From contig JAFGGR010000037.1 in assembly GCA_016930475.1 (NCBI GenBank), positions 1 to 11,613 of the forward strand: a DNA stretch of 11,613 bases, read 5' to 3'. This DNA comes from Clostridiales bacterium (lineage in GTDB: Bacteria > Bacillota > Clostridia > Saccharofermentanales > Saccharofermentanaceae). The notes beneath the pieces were generated by a model. It saw nothing but the letters and a program-made list of their open reading frames with translations. It was not told the origin of the DNA and did not search any database. The position numbers were made by a program, and so were the translations under genes. Shown here one piece after another: positions 6,192 through 11,613 of this stretch (positions within the stretch are counted from its first letter, which is position 1; each line of letters opens with the position of its first letter).

Positions 6192-6458
6192 GTGGCTTTT
6201 ATTCAAATCGGTTTTGGGAATATCGTATCCGTCGATCGCTTGATTTGTGTGGTTTCACCCGATTCCGCCCCGGTCCGAAGAATCGTACAGGATGCCCGGG
6301 ACAGAGGCTCTCTGATCGACGCTTCCTCCGGAAAGAAGAGCAAAGCCGTCCTGATCATGGACAGTGACCACGTCATTCTTTCGGCGATGCCGGCGGAGGA
6401 CATCCGTCGACAGCTCGGGCAGACCGATTCGTGGAGCGGAACGGAGGAGGAGCCATGA
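6192..6458 (+). CDS. remA: RemA-like DNA-binding regulator (DUF370)
   Basis: RemA is a small DNA-binding protein that activates biofilm-matrix and osmoprotection genes in Bacillus subtilis. In many clostridia its targets are unknown. The 88-residue product carries the family core throughout: IQIGFGNIVSVDRLICVVSP (4-23), SAPVRRIVQDARDRGSLIDA (25-44), a basic GKKSKAVLIMDS stretch and HVILSAMPAEDIRRQL. It starts at GTG, 18 bases after yicC. Its TGA overlaps the gmk ATG (ATGA), which suggests translational coupling. The acidic end TEEEP lies beyond the conserved core and is partly a by-product of encoding the gmk ribosome-binding site. The family is secure; the role in this organism is unknown. 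Confidence 0.94.
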   Translation: MAFIQIGFGNIVSVDRLICVVSPDSAPVRRIVQDARDRGSLIDASSGKKSKAVLIMDSDHVILSAMPAEDIRRQLGQTDSWSGTEEEP

Positions 6459-7090
6459 GCGCCAATGAAGAATCCTCGCAACCGTTACGTAAAGGTCTTC
6501 TTGTTTCGGTATCCGGGCCTTCCGGTGTCGGAAAAGGGACCGTCATTCAACGGGTTCGCGATCGAATCCCCGACATCGCGCATTCTGTCTCCGTGACGTC
6601 GAGGGAGCGCAGGGAAAGAGAAATAGAAGGAGTCTCGTATTTTTTTCGAACGAAAGAAGAATTCCAGCGGATGCTGGCCAACGACGAGATTTTGGAATAT
6701 GATATCTATCTGAATCATTACTATGGGACTCCGATCGCGCCGTTGATCGAGCTGATCAATGCCGGAAGAGATGTATTGTTCGATTTGACCGTTTGCGGAA
6801 GCCTGGCGCTCAAAGAGAAATTTCCGGAGGCGGTGACGATTTTTCTCCTGCCGCCGTCGATGAGCGATTTGCGAGACCGGTTGGTCCGGCGCGGTACGGA
6901 ATGCATCGAGGTCATCGAACGGCGCCTATTGGAAGCGAGCGTCGAGATCCCGAAGGCGGACCTTTTCGATTATGCGGTCATCAATGACGATTTGGAACGG
7001 GCATCCGACCGGATCATCGCGATCATCGAAGCCGAGAAATACCGGTACATCAGACAGATCGGTATAGAGGACAGAATACTGAACGGGTAA
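6455..7090 (+). CDS. gmk: Guanylate kinase (divergent GMP site)
   Basis: Guanylate kinase phosphorylates GMP to GDP with ATP in the cytosol, feeding GTP, dGTP and (p)ppGpp pools. The 211-residue product has the P-loop GPSGVGKGT (21-29), the GMP-phosphate arginines Arg50 and Arg53, Glu56, Tyr62, Glu81, YYGTP (89-93), FLLPPS (130-135), lid arginines near 140-146 (LRDRLVRRG) and INDDL (176-180). Two regions depart from the family. The usual TTRxPRxGE reads TSRERRERE, and the usual IDVQGA reads LTVCGS, replacing a conserved guanine-contacting Asp (Asp100 in the yeast enzyme) with Thr112. ATG 6455 overlaps the remA stop and follows a long GGAGGAGGAG (6443-6452). Position between remA and rpoZ supports a true gmk. 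Activity is probable, with possibly altered GMP affinity. Confidence 0.93.
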   Translation: MSANEESSQPLRKGLLVSVSGPSGVGKGTVIQRVRDRIPDIAHSVSVTSRERREREIEGVSYFFRTKEEFQRMLANDEILEYDIYLNHYYGTPIAPLIELINAGRDVLFDLTVCGSLALKEKFPEAVTIFLLPPSMSDLRDRLVRRGTECIEVIERRLLEASVEIPKADLFDYAVINDDLERASDRIIAIIEAEKYRYIRQIGIEDRILNG

Positions 7091-7123
7091 GTTTCACCCT
7101 GCGACGGCGACGGAAGCGGGTGC

Positions 7124-7143
7124 GATTATAAAGGATTATAAAG
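7124..7143 (+). repeat. Perfect tandem 10-bp repeat in the gmk-rpoZ spacer
   Basis: GATTATAAAG occurs twice head to tail (7124-7133, 7134-7143) in the 83-base gap. Each copy contains TATAAA, but I find no -35 match at proper distance. It may be a protein- or RNA-binding element, or simple slippage. Confidence 0.6.
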
Positions 7144-7173
7144 AAGAGACGCACAGGAATAAGGAGGAGCATC

Positions 7174-7716
7174 ATGCTTGTTCAACCCCCCATCGAAGAA
7201 CTGCTGCCCAAGGCGGAGTCGCGTTACACGCTGGCAATGCTGGTAGCGAAGCGCACGCGCCAATTGGTCGACGGAGCGCAACCCATGGTTCCGGAAACAA
7301 CGCCGAATTTGGTCACCTTAGCGTGCGAGGAAATCGTAGCGGGAAAGGTGATCGGAATCCCCGGACTTCACAATCCGTTCGTTCCGCTGAGACCGGAAAT
7401 CGAGGAAGCCCGCAGAGTGGCCAGAGAATTGGCTGAAAATCAGGCGGCACTCGACGCTTTCCCGGATTTGATCGATATGCGTGTTTTGACCGCAAAGCCG
7501 GAGGAACTTGATGGAGAAGAGGCGGTTTCCGACGACGTATTGAAGGACGACATCACCGACGACGAGCAGGCGGTCAGTGACGAGATCGTGCTCGAGGAGA
7601 TTTCGGACGAAGAGATTTCGGACGAAGTAATATCGGACGATATCCCGGACGTCAACGAAGAGGACGTCAAGGACTTGATCGCGCTCGACGGAGCCGAAAC
7701 GGAGGAAGCGGAGTAA
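7174..7716 (+). CDS. rpoZ: RNA polymerase omega subunit with long acidic C-terminal tail
   Basis: Omega binds the beta-prime subunit and helps assemble RNA polymerase. The core (about 1-75) fits the family: an N-terminal PPIEELL segment, ESRYTLAMLVAKRTRQL (15-31), then LACEEIVAGKV (49-59). Many Bacillota omegas end near here at 65-90 residues, but this one continues to 180. After a short helix-like linker (75-100), residues 110-180 contain 33 Asp/Glu and only two lysines, with a repeated I/V-S-D-acidic unit (VSDD, VSDE, then ISDEE ISDEV ISDDI at 143-157). This tail should be disordered. AAGGAGG (7161-7167) six bases before ATG 7174 fixes the start. The stop abuts the glyS ATG. Identity follows from the core and the gmk context; the tail function is unknown. 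Confidence 0.92.
   Translation: MLVQPPIEELLPKAESRYTLAMLVAKRTRQLVDGAQPMVPETTPNLVTLACEEIVAGKVIGIPGLHNPFVPLRPEIEEARRVARELAENQAALDAFPDLIDMRVLTAKPEELDGEEAVSDDVLKDDITDDEQAVSDEIVLEEISDEEISDEVISDDIPDVNEEDVKDLIALDGAETEEAE
7597..7641 (+). repeat. 15-bp tandem repeats within the rpoZ tail
   Basis: Two identical copies of GAGATTTCGGACGAA (7597-7611, 7612-7626) are followed by a degenerate third (7627-7641, 11 of 15 bases the same). They encode the E-I-S-D-E unit in frame, so changes in copy number would keep the frame. Confidence 0.85.
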
Positions 7717-9126
7717 ATGCTCGAAAAGAAGTCGATGGAGACGATTGTGGCGCTGGCCAAGACCCGCGGCTTTGTCTTTCCCGGATCGGAGATCTACGGC
7801 GGCCTAGCGAATACTTGGGATTACGGTCCTTTGGGCACCGCGCTCAAGAACAACGTCAAGGCGGCGTGGTGGAAGAAATTCGTTCAGGAGAGCCCGTGGA
7901 ATGTCGGTTTGGACTGCGCGATCCTGATGAATCCGCAGGTGTGGGTCGCATCCGGACATGTCGGAGGATTTGCGGACCCGCTCATTGACTGCCGTCAGTG
8001 CAAGGCGCGTCACAGAGCCGATAAGCTCATTGAAGATTTCGCGGCGGAGAACGGGCTGGATATGGCCGTTGAGGGAATGAGCGACGCACAGCTCGTGGAG
8101 TTCATTCGCGAAAAGAATGTTCCCTGCCCGCAGTGCGGCGGACACAACTTTACCGATATTCGCAAATTCAACCTGATGTTCAAGACCTTTATGGGCGTTC
8201 TTGAGGACAGCAAGAGCGAAGTTTATCTGCGGCCGGAGACGGCGCAGGGGATTTTCGTGAATTTCAAGAACGTTCAGCGCTCGACCAGAAAGAAGATCCC
8301 ATTCGGCATCGCGCAGATCGGGAAAGCCTTCAGAAACGAGATCACTCCGGGAAATTTCATCTTCCGGGTGTTGGAGTTCGAGCAAATGGAACTGGAGTTT
8401 TTCTGCGAGCCGGGGACGGATCTGGAGTGGTTCGAGTACTGGAGAAACTTCTGCCGGGATTGGCTCCTTTCGCTTGGAATGCGGGATGGCGAATTAAGAA
8501 CGCGCGACCACAGCCCCGAAGAACTGGCTTTCTATTCGAACGCAACGACGGACTTCGAGTTTCTGTTTCCGTTCGGTTGGGGCGAACTATGGGGCATCGC
8601 GGACCGGACGGATTATGACCTCAAACAACACATGGAGCATTCCAAGGACGACCTTTCCTATTTCGATCCGGCCAAGAATGAGAAGTTCATCCCTTATGTC
8701 ATCGAACCGTCACTCGGTGTGGACCGGGTCACGCTGGCTTTCCTGTGCTCGGCCTATGACGAAGAGGTATTGGGTGAAGGAGACGTTCGGACCGTGATGC
8801 GCTTTCACCCCGCGCTCGCGCCGGTGAAGATCGGAATACTTCCCCTTTCCGCGAAACTTTCCGAAAAGACCATGCCGATCTATAGGGAACTTTGCGAGGA
8901 TTTCGCGTGTGAGTTTGACGACCGTCAATCCATCGGAAAGAGGTATCGCCGGCAGGATGAGATCGGCACCCCCTACTGCGTGGTGTATGACTTTGAATCG
9001 GAGAATGACGGATGTGTTGAAATTCGTTTGAGGGATACGATGGAGAAGGCAGAGTATACACCCGGGAACATTCGATTCCCGATATCGGAGTTGCGCGGCT
9101 ATTTTGCCGACAAGTTCAGGTTCTGA
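7717..9126 (+). CDS. glyS: Glycyl-tRNA synthetase, single-chain (alpha2) type
   Basis: This class II synthetase charges tRNA-Gly with glycine using ATP. The 469-residue chain is the single-polypeptide dimeric form, not the alpha2-beta2 form. It shows FPGSEIYGGLANTWDYGPLG (21-40), an insertion with paired cysteines C92/C95 and C137/C140 that probably bind zinc, LRPETAQGIF (171-180), motif 2 FRNEITPGNFIFRVLEFEQM (205-224), motif 3 EPSLGVDRVTLAF (330-342), and a C-terminal anticodon-binding domain (about 370-469) ending in PGNIRFPISEL. ATG 7717 directly follows the rpoZ TAA; GGAGG at 7701-7705 is eleven bases upstream. There is no room for a T-box leader, so expression must depend on upstream transcription or on signals inside rpoZ. 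Confidence 0.97.
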   Translation: MLEKKSMETIVALAKTRGFVFPGSEIYGGLANTWDYGPLGTALKNNVKAAWWKKFVQESPWNVGLDCAILMNPQVWVASGHVGGFADPLIDCRQCKARHRADKLIEDFAAENGLDMAVEGMSDAQLVEFIREKNVPCPQCGGHNFTDIRKFNLMFKTFMGVLEDSKSEVYLRPETAQGIFVNFKNVQRSTRKKIPFGIAQIGKAFRNEITPGNFIFRVLEFEQMELEFFCEPGTDLEWFEYWRNFCRDWLLSLGMRDGELRTRDHSPEELAFYSNATTDFEFLFPFGWGELWGIADRTDYDLKQHMEHSKDDLSYFDPAKNEKFIPYVIEPSLGVDRVTLAFLCSAYDEEVLGEGDVRTVMRFHPALAPVKIGILPLSAKLSEKTMPIYRELCEDFACEFDDRQSIGKRYRRQDEIGTPYCVVYDFESENDGCVEIRLRDTMEKAEYTPGNIRFPISELRGYFADKFRF

Positions 9127-9169
9127 ATGCCGAATCCGCCGTGTCGGGTTTTCCGCAGCGGGAGGCATT
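9126..9169 (+). other. Imperfect inverted repeat in the glyS-ppdK spacer
   Basis: AATGCC (9126-9131) pairs with GGCATT (9164-9169). Inside, CCGC (9136-9139) pairs with GCGG (9158-9161) across an asymmetric internal loop. No T-run follows, so it is not a typical terminator. It could be an mRNA hairpin that tunes ppdK expression, or chance. Confidence 0.3.
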
Positions 9170-9209
9170 TGAAATAACAAGAGAGACTTTAATAAACGGA
9201 GGATGCACT

Positions 9210-11613
9210 ATGACGAAGTATGTGTACATGTTTACCGAAGGCAATGCCGGGATGAAGAATCTTCTCGGCGGCAAGGGCGCCAACCTTGCGGAAATGACCG
9301 GACTCGGCCTGCCGGTGCCGCGCGGTTTCACCATCTCGACTGAAGCGTGCACGCGCTACTATGAAGACGGAAAGATCATTTCCGCCGAGATCGAGAAGGA
9401 AATTTTCGAGACGCTGGCCAAGACGGAAGAGAACGTCGGCAAAAAGCTCGGCGATGCTCAGAACCCTTTCCTGGTATCGGTCCGTTCCGGCGCGAGAGCT
9501 TCAATGCCCGGCATGATGGACACCATTTTGAACCTCGGCTTAAATGACGAGGTCGTAAAGGGCCTTGCCGCATTGACCGGCAACGAGCGCTTCGCGTACG
9601 ACAGTTATCGCCGTTTTATCACCATGTTCAGCGACGTCGTCATGGAAATCGAAAAGAGCAAATATGAAAAGGTTTTCGATGCGGTCAAGGAAGAAAAGGG
9701 CGCCAAGCTCGATACCGACCTCGACGCCGAGGGGATGAAGGAAGTTGTCCGCCGTTATCTTTCCGTCTATCAGGTCAATAAGGGCGAACCCTTCCCGCAG
9801 GATCCGAAAATCCAGCTCATGGAATCGGTTAAGGCCGTCTTCCGTTCCTGGAATAACGATCGCGCGATTCTCTATCGCCGTATGAACGATATCCCGGGAA
9901 GCTGGGGTACCGCCGTCAATATTCAGGAAATGGTTTACGGAAACATGGGCGACACGTCCGGTACCGGCGTTGCCTTTACCCGTAACCCCGCCACCGGCGA
10001 GAAGAAGTTGTACGGAGAGTTTCTGATGAATGCCCAGGGCGAGGATGTCGTCGCCGGTATTCGTACACCTCAGACCATCGACCAACTCAATACCGTGATG
10101 CCGGCGGTTTATAAGCAATTTGCGGAAATCGCCGACAAGCTCGAAAACCACTACAAGGACATGCAGGACATGGAATTCACCATCGAACGCGGACAACTCT
10201 TTATGTTGCAGACCCGTAACGGCAAGCGCACCGCCGCCGCCGCGATGAAGGTCGCCGTCGATATGGTCAAGGAAGGACTCAACACCAAAGAAGAGGCGAT
10301 CATGAAACTGGATCCCAAGCAATTGGACGCTCTTTTGCATCCGACCTTTGATCCCGCCGCTTTGAAGGCCGCCACCCCGATTTCCCGCGGACTGCCCGCG
10401 TCGCCGGGTGCCGCTTCGGGTGAGGTGTATTTTTCCGCGGAGGATGCCACAAAGGCCGCGGAAGAAGGAAAGAAAGTCCTCCTGGTCCGTTTGGAGACCT
10501 CTCCGGAGGACCTCGCCGGTATGAACGTCGCGCAGGGTATCCTGACCGGACGCGGCGGCATGACCTCGCACGCGGCCGTTGTCGCGCGCGGCATGGGTAA
10601 GTGCTGTGTGTCCGGATGCTCCGATCTGATTATCAAAGAAGAAGAAAAATACTTTCAGACGCCGGACGGAAAGAGATTTAAAGAGGGAGATTGCATCTCC
10701 TTGGATGGAACGACCGGTATTGTTTACTCCGGAAATATCGCAACACAGGAAGCGAGCCTTTCCGGCGACTTCAGGACGATCATGGACTGGTCCGATGAAT
10801 TCCGCACGATGAAGGTCCGCACCAATGCCGACACCGTCCGCGACGCAAAGGTCGCATTCGATCTGGGCGCTCAGGGAATCGGTCTATGCCGCACCGAGCA
10901 CATGTTTTTCGAGGAGGAGCGCATATTCGCGTTCCGTCAGATGATCGTCGCGAAGAGCGAAGAGGCGAGAAGAAAAGCTTTAGCCAAGATCCTTCCGTAT
11001 CAGCAGGGCGACTTCGAAGGACTTTTCAAGGCGATGAAGGGATACCCGGTCACCATCCGTCTCCTGGATCCGCCGCTTCACGAATTCCTTCCGCAGAACG
11101 CGGATGATATCGAAGAACTCGCAGGCGCTTTGGAGATGCGCAGTTGCGATCTCCAGGATATTATCGAGAGCCTGCATGAACTTAACCCGATGCTCGGACA
11201 CCGCGGTTGCCGCTTGGCGGTGACCTATCCCGAGATCGCCGAGATGCAGACCACGGCAATTATTGCCGCGGCGATCGCGGTCAATCGCGAGGGCGGACCG
11301 AAGGTCATCCCGGAGATCATGATCCCTCTGGTTTGCGAGCTCAAGGAACTGAAGTATGTCAAGGACATCATCGTCAAGACGGCAGACGCCCTGATTGCCG
11401 AGTCCGGCATCGAAATGCCGTATCACGTCGGAACGATGATCGAGATCCCACGTGCCGCTTTGACCGCGGACGAGATCGCGACCGAGGCGGAGTTCTTCTC
11501 GTTCGGAACGAACGATCTTACTCAGATGACCTACGGGCTTTCCCGCGATGACGCCGGGAAGATCCTCGACGCGTACTATCAGAAGAAGATTTTCGAGAGC
11601 GATCCGACCGCCC
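9210..11613 (+). CDS. ppdK: Pyruvate, phosphate dikinase (3' end beyond window)
   Basis: PPDK interconverts pyruvate + ATP + Pi and PEP + AMP + PPi in the cytosol, working toward glycolysis or gluconeogenesis depending on the organism. The frame is open from ATG 9210 to the window end, giving 801 of an expected 875 or so residues. GGAGG (9198-9202) is seven bases upstream. The ATP-grasp domain begins with KNLLGGKGANLAEM (16-29) and includes Arg92 in SVRSGARASMPGMMDT. The swivelling phosphohistidine domain has GGMTSHAAVVARGMGK with His454. The PEP/pyruvate barrel keeps Arg561, Arg617, Glu745 and Asn768, the same numbers as in the Clostridium symbiosum enzyme. The catalytic Cys near 831 lies outside the window. 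It follows glyS by 83 bases without a clear promoter. Confidence 0.97.
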   Translation, partial: MTKYVYMFTEGNAGMKNLLGGKGANLAEMTGLGLPVPRGFTISTEACTRYYEDGKIISAEIEKEIFETLAKTEENVGKKLGDAQNPFLVSVRSGARASMPGMMDTILNLGLNDEVVKGLAALTGNERFAYDSYRRFITMFSDVVMEIEKSKYEKVFDAVKEEKGAKLDTDLDAEGMKEVVRRYLSVYQVNKGEPFPQDPKIQLMESVKAVFRSWNNDRAILYRRMNDIPGSWGTAVNIQEMVYGNMGDTSGTGVAFTRNPATGEKKLYGEFLMNAQGEDVVAGIRTPQTIDQLNTVMPAVYKQFAEIADKLENHYKDMQDMEFTIERGQLFMLQTRNGKRTAAAAMKVAVDMVKEGLNTKEEAIMKLDPKQLDALLHPTFDPAALKAATPISRGLPASPGAASGEVYFSAEDATKAAEEGKKVLLVRLETSPEDLAGMNVAQGILTGRGGMTSHAAVVARGMGKCCVSGCSDLIIKEEEKYFQTPDGKRFKEGDCISLDGTTGIVYSGNIATQEASLSGDFRTIMDWSDEFRTMKVRTNADTVRDAKVAFDLGAQGIGLCRTEHMFFEEERIFAFRQMIVAKSEEARRKALAKILPYQQGDFEGLFKAMKGYPVTIRLLDPPLHEFLPQNADDIEELAGALEMRSCDLQDIIESLHELNPMLGHRGCRLAVTYPEIAEMQTTAIIAAAIAVNREGGPKVIPEIMIPLVCELKELKYVKDIIVKTADALIAESGIEMPYHVGTMIEIPRAALTADEIATEAEFFSFGTNDLTQMTYGLSRDDAGKILDAYYQKKIFESDPTA

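Noticed and set aside
9169..9193. TTGAAA and TTTAAT as a ppdK promoter
   Set aside because: The spacer is only 13 bases, and the start point would fall on the ribosome-binding site.
9540..10571. 343-codon open frame on the minus strand opposite ppdK
   Set aside because: It lies entirely within the well-supported ppdK coding sequence, has no recognisable domain or ribosome-binding site, and is explained by antisense reading of biased codons.

Overview
This window looks like ordinary chromosomal DNA from a low-profile member of the Bacillota (Firmicutes), most likely class Clostridia. GC is moderate, in the mid-50s percent by eye. The evidence is the gene order yicC-remA-gmk-rpoZ, strong GGAGG ribosome-binding sites before many genes, sigma-A-like promoters (TTGACA-17 bp-TATACT), a single-chain dimeric-type glycyl-tRNA synthetase, an HPr-family protein that keeps the HPr-kinase serine, and a pyruvate phosphate dikinase whose active-site residues fall at exactly the residue numbers known for the Clostridium symbiosum enzyme. 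Every gene is on the + strand. I saw no mobile element, CRISPR array, rRNA or tRNA gene.

Block 1 (1-2149) holds the 3' end of an amidohydrolase gene, then tsaE, tsaB and rimI. TsaE and TsaB belong to the machinery that makes the t6A modification next to the anticodon of ANN-decoding tRNAs. RimI is a GNAT N-acetyltransferase commonly found beside them. tsaD, the catalytic partner of TsaB, is not in this window. Start signals are odd here: tsaB has no in-frame ATG near its conserved N-terminus, and rimI appears to start at a TTG placed by a perfect GGAGG.

Block 2 (2246-5165) begins with the clearest promoter in the window. It drives a small HPr-family gene in which the PTS histidine-15 is glutamine and serine-46 is kept, the Crh pattern. 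That gene overlaps uvrC (nucleotide excision repair), which abuts a metallophosphoesterase gene. No terminator is visible between blocks 1 and 2.

Block 3 (5188-end) starts with a TATAAT promoter and runs yicC (endoribonuclease family), remA (DNA-binding regulator), gmk (GMP to GDP), rpoZ (RNA polymerase omega), glyS (glycyl-tRNA synthetase) and ppdK (PEP/pyruvate interconversion, cut by the window end). Spacing is tight and several junctions overlap, so these genes are probably co-transcribed. The block ties together RNA turnover, nucleotide supply, transcription, tRNA charging and central carbon flux.

Most of the window is conserved housekeeping, and I see no clearly new multi-gene system. 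The points most worth a second look are the Crh-like protein with a heavily altered residue 15-18 motif, the roughly 70-residue acidic repeat tail on omega, a guanylate kinase lacking a normally conserved guanine-binding aspartate, and the unusual start region of tsaB.
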